Positions 51,752 to 58,847 of a DNA stretch of 64,000 nt are shown here, in pieces. Source of the DNA: an uncultured Fulvivirga sp. (GTDB lineage Bacteria; Bacteroidota; Bacteroidia; Cytophagales; Cyclobacteriaceae); assembly GCA_947500555.1 (NCBI GenBank), contig CANMSE010000003.1:434001-498000 (forward strand). Reading direction: 5' to 3'. A program made the position numbers and the translations under genes. Numbering within the stretch: the stretch's first letter is position 1; every line of letters begins with the position of its first letter. Under the pieces are notes generated by a model, which was not told where the DNA came from, did not search any database, and saw only the letters and a list, made by a program, of their open reading frames with translations.

Positions 51752-53128
51752 TCAATCTACTGAGGCCAGTAACTCTTTAAGGAATTTATTAAAATCAAAT
51801 GATCCACGCACCTTGGTTTGGCCCATGCGAACTATGACTAAATCCCTGGAAGGAATAATGAATACACGTTGCCCTTCAAAACCATTGGCACTATACAAGT
51901 CGGTAGGCGCATCTGGGTACACTCTATTTTCAGGATTACCTACTTCTCCTGCATTTAACCAAAAATGAGCTCCATAATTTCCATTAGGTGCTTTTTCAGT
52001 AGGTGTTGAGACATAGTCATTCCAACGTTCAGGTAATAAACGTTCTCCATTCCAAACACCATCATTTAGATACAATAACCCAAATTTAGCCCAATCACGA
52101 GGTGTAGCATACATATAAGATGAACCTACGTAGGTACCCGAAGCATCGGTTTCCATCACCGCACTACTCATACCTAATGGGCCAAAGAGTCTATTTCTTA
52201 CGTAATTTAGATAATCCTCTTCTCCCAATGTTGTTCTGATTAATTTGGCCAGGATATTAGACGTACCACTGGAATAATACCACACTTCATTGGGCTCGTG
52301 AGCCAAAGATTGATTGGCAGCAAAACTGCCCATATCTGCCTTTTCATAAAGCATGGTAACAGCAGTACTTGGTCCGCTGTACACTTCTTCCCAATCTAAA
52401 CCGCTACTCATTCTCAGTAAATGATCAACTGTAATCTGACTCCTATCATCGGTCTTCCACTCTTTGACATTAGCTGAATTAATCTCAATATCTATTTTTC
52501 TGTCTTTCTCCAACAAGCCAATTAATGTAGCTGTCACACTTTTAGTCATCGACCAGCCCATCTGCGGAGTAGAAGCATTGAAATTATCAGCATACTGCTC
52601 CCCTATTATATGGTTCTTATAAACGACTACTAGTCCTCTCGTATTTACTTTGGTATCAGGAATATTTTCTTCAAATGCTGCATCAATTGCCTTATCTAAT
52701 TGTTCGTAGTTCACATTCGAGAAAATAGTGTCTTTCAATTGATTTCCAATTGGCCAATAAAGCGAGTCAACAGGTTTAGCAATCTCAATTATGTCAGCAG
52801 GTTGAGACCTAAATGCTTCTTCTTCAATCTCTGATAGCAATGTACAACCTAATCCCTTTCGGTAAATAGCTTTTTTCTTAACCAGTCCAAAGACATCACC
52901 GGTAGCGGAGCTGTCAGCCCAGTTAATCTCAAAAGTACCCGCAGACAATAGAGGATTCACTTTCAATTCATTGGCCTTCACATCATCGACATCACGACCT
53001 GAGACGAAAACACAAGAACACAAATTTTTTGCGCCATAACCGCTAATGATCGGAATAGCACGGTAGGCATAATTTAGGCCATATATTAATCCAATGACAA
53101 CAATACCAGCTAATATTTTCTTAAACAT
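51752..53128 (-). CDS. Class-C beta-lactamase-fold serine hydrolase
   Basis: A 458-residue exported or membrane-anchored protein (hydrophobic N-terminus MFKKILAGIVVIGLIYGLNYAY). The beta-lactamase/transpeptidase-like domain begins near residue 140. The SxxK nucleophile motif is SMTK (near 190), the YxS/N motif is YYSSGTSN near 286, and the third box is probably the HFWLNAG region. Such proteins are usually peptidases or esterases, not antibiotic-degrading enzymes. It starts 5 bases after the small lipoprotein gene upstream and is co-transcribed with it. Confidence 0.85.
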   Translation of the reverse strand: MFKKILAGIVVIGLIYGLNYAYRAIPIISGYGAKNLCSCVFVSGRDVDDVKANELKVNPLLSAGTFEINWADSSATGDVFGLVKKKAIYRKGLGCTLLSEIEEEAFRSQPADIIEIAKPVDSLYWPIGNQLKDTIFSNVNYEQLDKAIDAAFEENIPDTKVNTRGLVVVYKNHIIGEQYADNFNASTPQMGWSMTKSVTATLIGLLEKDRKIDIEINSANVKEWKTDDRSQITVDHLLRMSSGLDWEEVYSGPSTAVTMLYEKADMGSFAANQSLAHEPNEVWYYSSGTSNILAKLIRTTLGEEDYLNYVRNRLFGPLGMSSAVMETDASGTYVGSSYMYATPRDWAKFGLLYLNDGVWNGERLLPERWNDYVSTPTEKAPNGNYGAHFWLNAGEVGNPENRVYPDAPTDLYSANGFEGQRVFIIPSRDLVIVRMGQTKVRGSFDFNKFLKELLASVD

Positions 53129-53133
53129 AACCT

Positions 53134-53625
53134 TTAGTTAACCTCTTGTTTTCGTTGAGTTCCCGTATACAAATCATCTGCTTCAGCATCCTGATCCCAA
53201 TCCAAATAGCCGGTGAAAGTAGCTACATCATCTTCAATGGATGTATGATAGGCGGTAGATATGCCATCCTGGGTCATTGTAAGCGTATCTCCAGACACCT
53301 TCCAGCTGCCAGCACTTGTCATCATAACTTCATCTTCTAATGTATAGTAAGTGGATATAAATGTGCCGTCCTCCTTTATTTCAGTGACAATAGGTTTTAT
53401 ACCTAACACCTCTTCCCAACTCCCTTCCGGAACATCAATTATAGAATCTGCTTCCTCGTTTTTCATGGTTACATTCATGGCCAAATTGGTCCAGGTACCG
53501 ACAATCTCCTCGTTCAATTCAACCTTGCCATTTATTTCTTCTTCTGAACTGACTTCCGTTTTTTTACTTTCATCGCAGGCCTGAAACAAAAATATAATGC
53601 CTATAAGCAGATACGATTTATTCAT
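53134..53625 (-). CDS. Lipocalin-like lipoprotein
   Basis: A 163-residue lipoprotein with lipobox FQAC (Cys17) and an acidic linker. The body has alternating beta strands: IVGTWTNLAMNVTM, IVTEIKEDGTFISTYYTLEDEVMMTSAGSWKVSGDTLTMTQDGISTAYHTS, typical for small lipocalin-like domains. No ligand is known. It lies directly upstream of the serine hydrolase gene in one operon and is divergent from the YwbE gene. Confidence 0.75.
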   Translation of the reverse strand: MNKSYLLIGIIFLFQACDESKKTEVSSEEEINGKVELNEEIVGTWTNLAMNVTMKNEEADSIIDVPEGSWEEVLGIKPIVTEIKEDGTFISTYYTLEDEVMMTSAGSWKVSGDTLTMTQDGISTAYHTSIEDDVATFTGYLDWDQDAEADDLYTGTQRKQEVN

Positions 53626-53685
53626 ACTATTTTATGTGAATTTGATTCCATCTATTTTAGTGCAAAATACTAATAAATCAATATT

Positions 53686-53880
53686 GTGGACGGAACGATA
53701 AGAGAAAATATAACACCAGGCACCAAAGTGGCCATTGTTTTAAAGAAAGATCAACGAAGTGGAAATCTTACTGAGGGTATTGTCAAGGACTTATTGACCA
53801 AGTCACCAAAGCACCATCGTGGCATCAAAGTGAGGCTCGAAGATGGTCAGATTGGTAGAGTGCAGCAGGTTTTAGAGTAG
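53686..53880 (+). CDS. YwbE family protein
   Basis: A 64-residue protein matching the YwbE family nearly end to end: GTIRENITPGTKVAIVLKKDQRSGNLTEGIVKDLLTKSPKHHRGIKVRLEDGQIGRVQQVLE. The fold is a small SH3-like beta barrel; the function is not known. The start is a GTG at 53686, supported by the family N-terminus; there is no ATG in range. It ends 10 bases before the stop of the convergent YCII-type gene. Confidence 0.88.
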   Translation: MDGTIRENITPGTKVAIVLKKDQRSGNLTEGIVKDLLTKSPKHHRGIKVRLEDGQIGRVQQVLE

Positions 53881-53890
53881 CTATCAATCA

Positions 53891-54391
53891 TTACTCAATC
53901 TTCTCCTTTGCAATCATAGGATGAATTTCATTAATCGCCATTAAAGCGGCTGAACCATACCACTCTTTCAATTCAAGCACAAGGCTTCCTGCCTTTATTG
54001 CAGGATCGGTATTGGTAAGTGCCTCTGCTTCTTCCAGCGTTTCCACATTGAACAAATAAATTCCTCTTAGGTCTCCATCATCAAAAAATGGGCCCGCTAA
54101 GAGGAGCTTACCTTCTTTAGCCAGCCTCCGTATATTTTGTAAGTGAGCCGATTGAAGCTGAGCGGCTTCGGTAGAATCTCTATCTCTATTAGGACCTCTT
54201 TTGAGAAAAGCCATTACATACTTTTTCATGCCATAGGCATCAGCACCGTACGCTGCCGCCTTTAAAGAATCATAGCCACTTACAGCTTTCACCTCAACTT
54301 CATCAGCTGTCTTTTTCGTTTCTGGCTGACACGAAATGATGGCAATAAAAAGAACTAGTAAAAGATAGAGTATAAAGTTCGTCTTTTTCAT
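53891..54391 (-). CDS. YCII-domain lipoprotein
   Basis: A 166-residue lipoprotein (lipobox IISC, Cys21). The YCII-related domain lies at about 55-150: KKYVMAFLKRGPNRDRDSTEAAQLQSAHLQNIRRLAKEGKLLLAGPFFDDGDLRGIYLFNVETLEEAEALTNTDPAIKAGSLVLELKEWYG, with the conserved His in the first helix and the Asp of TDPA. YCII proteins share a ferredoxin-like fold and some are thought to act in dehydration or lactone chemistry. An exported YCII protein is less usual than the cytosolic form. Confidence 0.85.
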   Translation of the reverse strand: MKKTNFILYLLLVLFIAIISCQPETKKTADEVEVKAVSGYDSLKAAAYGADAYGMKKYVMAFLKRGPNRDRDSTEAAQLQSAHLQNIRRLAKEGKLLLAGPFFDDGDLRGIYLFNVETLEEAEALTNTDPAIKAGSLVLELKEWYGSAALMAINEIHPMIAKEKIE

Positions 54392-54436
54392 AGTATTTAA
54401 GATAGCAGATATCTACGCTATAGGCAAAAAGGTAGG

Positions 54437-55735
54437 CTACTTCAATACCCTAAAACCTGTTTTAAAAACCACAGGATTAGGATAAACTCCATCGGTGTTA
54501 TCATGCAGGAAGTTATAAGAGATAATGGCTTGCATTTCGAGGAATCGTGCAATCTTAAACTTTCTTCCTATACCTACAAGTAGTGTCTGGTGCCATTCCC
54601 GCTTATTATTTTCTTCCGTTCCCGTTACTTTGCTCATATTCTCTCCCTCCAGGTAACCAAAGAAGTTCTTAAATGCCATGTGATTGGCGAAGATACTATA
54701 CCCATATACATCATCATTTTCAAAAGAAGTTGCGCCACTACTCTCGGCACCCAACCTGGCGCGATACGTACCAGTAAACCCTGCTTCAAAGAGTTTGTTA
54801 AATCGCCATCCAACCACCGGAGCAATGTCCAGGTTTATCGGGTTGGTTTTAGACACGTTCAGATTGCCTCCAAGGATTAGCCTTTTCCAAAAGGACTCTC
54901 CTTTCAAGGAACTTCTTTTTTTGGCTGTACTAAGATCATTGCTGTTAGGTACTACACTGTATTTCTTTTTCAACTCGCTCATTTGAGATTGTACTTCTTG
55001 CAATTGCCCGGCATGCTGACTTATAAAATCTTTGGCATGAGAGGCCATCTTTTTCTTGACCTCCTTTTTGGCTTTAGCCTGCTGCAACTGTTCCCTGGTG
55101 AGCTCTATCTCTTTTTTAACATCAGTAAGCTTTCCAAGCTCACTATCTGACCCGTCTAAACTCTTAAATTCATCGGTATTTTTAAGTGCTTCTTCAGCCT
55201 TGCTTTCCCCTTGATCTCTTAATTGATCCAAAGTGGTAGAATCTAACTTAATATCCGGAGCTTCTATACCTGTTTGATTAGCAAACTCCTGTTTTGCTAA
55301 AGAAGTGGCCTCACCCTTTAGCGCTGCCGAATCAGTAGGAATACCAGGAATATTGATATCTAGTTGGTCCTGAATTTCTTCATTTCCCATTGACTTTACT
55401 TTTCGGATGACATCACTCGAATCCTTTGGTAAGGTTGTATCAAATTCTTCTTCCAACCTGTTGGCTGTTTCATTCTTAGCTCGATCTTTTAAGGTAGAAT
55501 CAGTTTCTATTATGGGCAACTGTACCTTACTATTTAGACTGTCCAGCAATACGTTAGTGGTCTCATCTTCAATAGACCATACCAAAGCTGTTGTATCAGT
55601 TGTTATTTTCTTAAGGTTTACAGAATCAATCACTTGAGATGTCGCTTTCAATGAGTCTGAATTTAACTCAGTCTCTTGACTATAACCTATGAGTGAGAAG
55701 GAACTAATGAGTACTATGGTTACAAAAAGTCGGAT
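54437..55735 (-). CDS. Putative outer-membrane barrel protein with no canonical start codon
   Basis: The frame codes a hydrophilic helical region (about 30-270, rich in DSS, KEE and AL repeats and a coiled coil near LTREQLQQAKAKKEVKKKM) followed by a ~150-residue beta-barrel-like domain ending in NPVVFKTGFRVLK. The first methionine-type codon in frame is a TTG at 55651. Upstream of it the same frame codes a good signal peptide, IRLFVTIVLISSFSLIGYSQ, back to a TGA at 55741-55739, without any ATG, GTG or TTG. I take the N-terminus to be near the ATC at 55735. Loss of the ATG by mutation or by the neighbouring insertion is possible. Confidence 0.6.
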   Translation of the reverse strand: MRLFVTIVLISSFSLIGYSQETELNSDSLKATSQVIDSVNLKKITTDTTALVWSIEDETTNVLLDSLNSKVQLPIIETDSTLKDRAKNETANRLEEEFDTTLPKDSSDVIRKVKSMGNEEIQDQLDINIPGIPTDSAALKGEATSLAKQEFANQTGIEAPDIKLDSTTLDQLRDQGESKAEEALKNTDEFKSLDGSDSELGKLTDVKKEIELTREQLQQAKAKKEVKKKMASHAKDFISQHAGQLQEVQSQMSELKKKYSVVPNSNDLSTAKKRSSLKGESFWKRLILGGNLNVSKTNPINLDIAPVVGWRFNKLFEAGFTGTYRARLGAESSGATSFENDDVYGYSIFANHMAFKNFFGYLEGENMSKVTGTEENNKREWHQTLLVGIGRKFKIARFLEMQAIISYNFLHDNTDGVYPNPVVFKTGFRVLK

Positions 55736-55739
55736 AGGT

Positions 55740-55747
55740 CAAAGGTA
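55740..55747 (-). promoter_or_regulatory. -7-like box at the start-less gene
   Basis: The minus strand reads TACCTTTG, an exact TAnnTTTG match. Its G is only 4 bases from the presumed first codon (ATC at 55735), so transcription would begin at or inside the coding frame. Either the transcript is leaderless or the box is a chance match. Confidence 0.3.
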
Positions 55748-55796
55748 AGAATTGCGTCGCGGAAAGCCTTATTTAGCTAATATCATTCTTCATGTA

Positions 55797-56459
55797 TCAA
55801 CCTCCCCAGAAATATAATTTCAAACTCGCCTCTAACATTTTGGTGCTTTTGGAATAACATATCGTCTTTCTTGCCAGGTACTTTAAGTGGATTCTCAGAT
55901 TAAGATTATTGCGTTCTATATGTCTCGTATAGCGCAGTCCAACTTTATGCAATTCTGATGGAATAAGTGTTCTGTAGCTTGATAAACCATCAGTTCCTAT
56001 TCTCTTAGGAGATTTATTCAATACTTGGTCAATTAAAGTCTTTAGGTTTTCTTTAGTTCGAGAACCTACTTTAAAGTCAACTACCTTTTTTAGGGTAGTA
56101 TCAAAAATGTACATTACCCAAATTTGACTTCTTTTATGCTTGATATAACTGCATAATTCATCAATCTCATAGGTATGATTATGTGCATGATAAACTGGAG
56201 ATGATATATCGGTTGCATAATTGATTTTCCATTTCATGACTGTATTACAGCTTATATTCAAAATTCTTGAAAGTCCTCTTATCCCATTTCCTTCATTATG
56301 CAGTTTGATAAAGTAACTTCTTCTATCCTGAATTAAACAAGCATTGTACCTGTACCTCTTTTGTTGATACTTAAAACAAGATTTACAACGGTACTTTTGA
56401 TTTCCATTTGCTTGTTTTCCTACTTTGATACATGCACTAGAACAATGCTTACACTCCAT
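55797..56459 (-). mobile_element. IS1-family transposase gene
   Basis: A 220-residue transposase in a single frame. An InsA-like zinc finger (CKHCSSACIKVGKQANGNQKYRCKSCFKYQQK) and a helix-turn-helix (GIRGLSRILNISCNTVMKW) precede the DDE domain: EIDELCSYIKHKRSQIWVMYIFD, RIGTDGLSSYR and the Glu of HIERNNLNLRIHLKYLARKTICYSKSTK. The catalytic set is intact. I start at the ATG at 56459 (MECKHC). The frame is open for 37 more codons to 56570, which probably reads through the element's own end. I could not find a convincing pair of terminal inverted repeats or a target duplication. Confidence 0.85.
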
Positions 56460-56588
56460 CTGATAATCTGATACACTAGCTTTTAAAAAGTCGCCAAAAT
56501 TGAGTTGTAAGACATTAAAATAAAAATAGCCACCATCTCCAGCAGCTACTTTCTTTAATTTGATTTTCAAAATCTTGCTCTCTTGCTC

Positions 56589-56700
56589 CTAAACAGACTT
56601 TATTTCCAAGAACAGATAATGTGATACATGACTAGCTTAAAAGGTGAAGTGGCGATACAGGCGATATGGCGATCTAGAATCTGCTGTATCGTCTGTTTAG
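56589..56700. repeat. Nested inverted repeats after the XRE gene
   Basis: CTAAACAGAC (56589-56598) pairs with GTCTGTTTAG (56691-56700), and inside it CGATACAG (56653-56660) pairs with CTGTATCG (56684-56691). The inner part also repeats GGCGATA/GGCGATC units. It lies between the transposase and the XRE gene and directly touches the XRE 3' end. It could be an RNA structure, a protein-binding site or the scar of an element. Confidence 0.4.
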
Positions 56701-56703
56701 TCA

Positions 56704-56928
56704 TTAAAAATCAAACAACTCCTTTGCTTCAATACCTAAGGTCTTCGATAGAACTCTCACAGTATTAATGGTAGTATTAATGTCACCTTTCTCAATACGC
56801 ATTATTTGACTTCTTTCAATCCCTGCATAATCAGCCAATGCGGATTGTGTCATTCCCTTTTCATTTCTTATGCGTTTGAGGTTTTCTCCGAAGGCTTTTA
56901 AATACTGCTCGTCCTTGTGGTTTATCAC
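56704..56928 (-). CDS. XRE-family transcriptional regulator
   Basis: A 74-residue Cro/CI-type DNA-binding protein: YLKAFGENLKRIRNEKGMTQSALADYAGIERSQIMRIEKGDINTTINTVRVLSKTLGIEAKELFDF. Single HTH domain, no sensor. Such proteins are common in mobile islands. It lies between the transposase and small orphan genes. Target unknown. Confidence 0.88.
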   Translation of the reverse strand: MINHKDEQYLKAFGENLKRIRNEKGMTQSALADYAGIERSQIMRIEKGDINTTINTVRVLSKTLGIEAKELFDF

Positions 56929-57010
56929 AGAACCAAGATGACCATCATTAGCTAATTCATATGTTGCATGTATGCCTCATATTGATTTATTTTATAGAAA
57001 AACATCTCCC

Positions 57011-57337
57011 ATGAAGTTCTACATTACAATATTCTCCATACTGACAGCTTTAGTTACGTTCTCCTACTTCATAAATATGAATAAGGAAGGTTTACACGAT
57101 GGCCTATATGAATCATCATATATTGGTATTGAAACGCAAATGTCTATTGAGGGTAATCGAATGAGGCACACTTCATCAATGACTGCTGAAATGATTGTTG
57201 ACTGTCAACAATTCAAAGACCGAATTGAATATACAGATGCAAAAGGTGTCAAAAGAATCCTCAGAGTAAGAAATGACTCCACTTTATATCAGACAATAGG
57301 AAATCAGGAATTAGTATATACTTTAATCCGTAAATGA
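57011..57337 (+). CDS. Hypothetical membrane-anchored small protein
   Basis: A 108-residue protein with one N-terminal hydrophobic segment (FYITIFSILTALVTFSYFI), either a signal anchor or an uncleaved signal peptide. A soluble domain with beta character follows: GLYESSYIGIETQMSIEGNRMRHTSSMTAEMIVDCQQFKDRIEYTDAKGVKRILRVRNDSTLYQTIG. I do not recognise it. An in-frame ATG at 56972 would add 13 residues (MPHIDLFYRKTSP); the ATG at 57011 puts the hydrophobic stretch at the very N-terminus and is preferred. The 212 bases after it hold no convincing gene. Confidence 0.55.
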   Translation: MKFYITIFSILTALVTFSYFINMNKEGLHDGLYESSYIGIETQMSIEGNRMRHTSSMTAEMIVDCQQFKDRIEYTDAKGVKRILRVRNDSTLYQTIGNQELVYTLIRK

Positions 57338-57549
57338 TCGAAAGCGTTACCTATTCTCTCACATTTGTACATTCTTATTTATCTATCTGTCTCTTTTTGA
57401 AGGAGTTAGCTGTAATTGCTCATGATCCTCTATTGAATATGATAGATGAATAGATGAAGGAACTTGTCGTTCACATAAGACCCTGTTTTTACTTATGAAA
57501 TTCAATACAAATATTGCTTCTTTAAGGTGGTCATTAATAACTATAAATT

Positions 57550-57858
57550 GTGAACGATTTAGAAGAACAACTAATGCAACAATGCCTTGATATCTATGAA
57601 CAGGCAAAGAGGGAGATTTACAATGCGAGACTATTCAGAAGTATGTTGGCTCAATATGGAGCTAAAGACACTGTTACTAGATTAATTGAATCTGATAAAT
57701 TGTCTGATGGTTTTATAAAACTATACGAAGCACAAAAATTGAATCTTACTGTTGAAGCACTTATTTACGAAAATGAAATTTATCATGACTACCTTGGTGA
57801 TAAGTTAATTGAAAGAGCTACTAAAAAGTTAAAGAGCTATGGGTATTTTGAAAAATAA
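57550..57858 (+). CDS. Small conserved helical domain protein
   Basis: A 102-residue protein with the pattern LDIYEQAKREIYNARLFRSMLAQYGAKDTVTRLIESDKLSDGFIKLYEAQKLNLTVEALIYENEIYHDYLGDKLIERATKKLKSYGY. This resembles a small domain I have seen at the end of many uncharacterised proteins (xGVExAKRLL..SDGFxxLWELxRLDLTVEALVL). The role is unknown, though the domain is often in defence or mobile contexts. The start is GTG at 57550, or ATG at 57574. Confidence 0.65.
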   Translation: MNDLEEQLMQQCLDIYEQAKREIYNARLFRSMLAQYGAKDTVTRLIESDKLSDGFIKLYEAQKLNLTVEALIYENEIYHDYLGDKLIERATKKLKSYGYFEK

Positions 57859-57905
57859 TGAGTAACAATTAGCCTCCTAACAATTTTACTCAATCCTTCA
57901 TCTAT

Positions 57906-58100
57906 TCATCTATCCTTTTGTTCCCCTATTGATTTTAAAGCTTTCAATAGCAAATACACATCAATACTCATTTCATTGAATGATAAAGGAAAATCCCTGT
58001 GTGTATTAACGTAATCAAAGTACAATTCGAATACTGTATCATATAAGGATTCAGAAGTTGTGGATTCTAAGAGTTCTTCGAATAATTGATAGTCTTTCAT
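57906..58100 (-). CDS. Hypothetical 64-residue acidic protein
   Basis: A short acidic helical protein, MKDYQLFEELLESTTSESLYDTVFELYFDYVNTHRDFPLSFNEMSIDVYLLLKALKSIGEQKDR. It is on the same strand as the RHS gene and about 500 bases beyond the immunity candidate. Size, acidity and position fit an extra or retired immunity gene, but no family is recognised. Confidence 0.45.
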   Translation of the reverse strand: MKDYQLFEELLESTTSESLYDTVFELYFDYVNTHRDFPLSFNEMSIDVYLLLKALKSIGEQKDR

Positions 58101-58219
58101 TTTATGTGTGACTATCAGTCAAAAGATAGAATATCAATGAATATTCATAGGGCTTTAGTTTTACCTATATCGCCTGAATCATAATACAGCCTAATTGATT
58201 TAACCCCTGTTTTTCTTGA

Positions 58220-58531
58220 TTACGAAACAGTGTATTCTTTACTTCTTACAGCTTCATAAGTGGGATCAGTAGTCACACTTTAAAAATAATTCAAAGAACT
58301 CTATCATTCGAATATTCGAACGCTTCATTTGTAAATCCATTTAGAAATAGCCCCGAATACATAAAAATAATAAGACAAATAGACCCATCAAGAGAGTTTG
58401 TATCACCTAAATTACATTTGACATTTAAAGATTCTGAAGGACACAAATTCACTTATACAGCTACCTCAACTTATCATTTCAGAAAGATATTAGATTTCTT
58501 TCCAGATATATTGAAAAGGTTGAAGACTTGA
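58220..58531 (+). pseudogene. Start-less reading frame, probably a gene remnant
   Basis: The plus strand is open from just after a TGA (58217-58219) to a TGA at 58529-58531, 103 codons, with no ATG, GTG or TTG start. The second half reads like a real protein: YIKIIRQIDPSREFVSPKLHLTFKDSEGHKFTYTATSTYHFRKILDFFPDILKRLKT. A 40-bp repeat copy lies inside it and the second copy follows its stop. I take it as the 3' remnant of a gene broken by recombination. This is the main content of the 515-base gap between 58101 and 58615; otherwise it is AT-rich and empty. Confidence 0.4.
58311..58350 (+). repeat. 40-bp direct repeat, copy 1
   Basis: Begins AATATTCGAACGCTTCATTT and ends TTAGAAATAG. It matches copy 2 at 58552-58591 in 37 of 40 positions. 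A 14-base palindrome TTCGAATATTCGAA (58307-58320) overlaps its left end. Confidence 0.8.
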
Positions 58532-58551
58532 CAGGTTCACTATTAACTATC

Positions 58552-58591
58552 AATATTCGAACGTTTCATTTGTAATTTCATTTAGAAATAG
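58552..58591 (+). repeat. 40-bp direct repeat, copy 2
   Basis: Begins AATATTCGAACGTTTCATTT and ends TTAGAAATAG, 241 bases from copy 1 with three substitutions. It ends 24 bases before the stop of the immunity candidate. Homologous recombination between the copies would delete the segment between them. Confidence 0.8.
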
Positions 58592-58615
58592 CTCTCTCAC
58601 ACTCAAGTCAATAAC

Positions 58616-58846
58616 TCAATGAATAACTAATCTTCCTTTTACTTTTAATTTCTTAGCATCTTCCCAAACCTCTCTTGCTAAACTTTCATCTTCAATTTCT
58701 ATCTCGATAGTTTCGTTATTATCAACTAATCTATCTTTTAGTCTTTTTGCCTCTGACAAAGACATGCCTACTTTTTCATTTAATAGCTTTGTAAAAGGAA
58801 TTTTTCTCATACCAACATCCCAACCTTCGAATATTATTTTTGCCAT
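58616..58846 (-). CDS. Candidate immunity protein with L7/L12-like pattern
   Basis: A 76-residue cytosolic protein: GMRKIPFTKLLNEKVGMSLSEAKRLKDRLVDNNETIEIEIEDESLAREVWEDAKKLKVKGRLVIH. The core (LLNEKVGMSLSEAKRLKDRLVDN, then a strand, then A...A.KL...G) follows the ribosomal L7/L12 C-terminal domain pattern (helix with LxEAKxL, strand, helix, strand). It begins one base after the RHS stop on the same strand, the classical place of the immunity gene of a polymorphic toxin. It would bind and neutralise the RHS C-terminal toxin (inference). Confidence 0.65.
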   Translation of the reverse strand: MAKIIFEGWDVGMRKIPFTKLLNEKVGMSLSEAKRLKDRLVDNNETIEIEIEDESLAREVWEDAKKLKVKGRLVIH

Positions 58847-58847
58847 G

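Noticed and set aside
55740..56570. Defined ends of the IS1-type element
   Set aside because: GGTAAG at 55744 is IS1-like, but I found no matching inverted end near 56510-56600 and no target duplication.
57383..57607. 74-codon minus-strand frame opposite the 57550 gene
   Set aside because: It overlaps the start of the better supported plus-strand gene and has no recognisable pattern or leader.
58311..58591. CRISPR array
   Set aside because: Only two repeat copies 241 bases apart with no regular spacers and no cas genes in the window.
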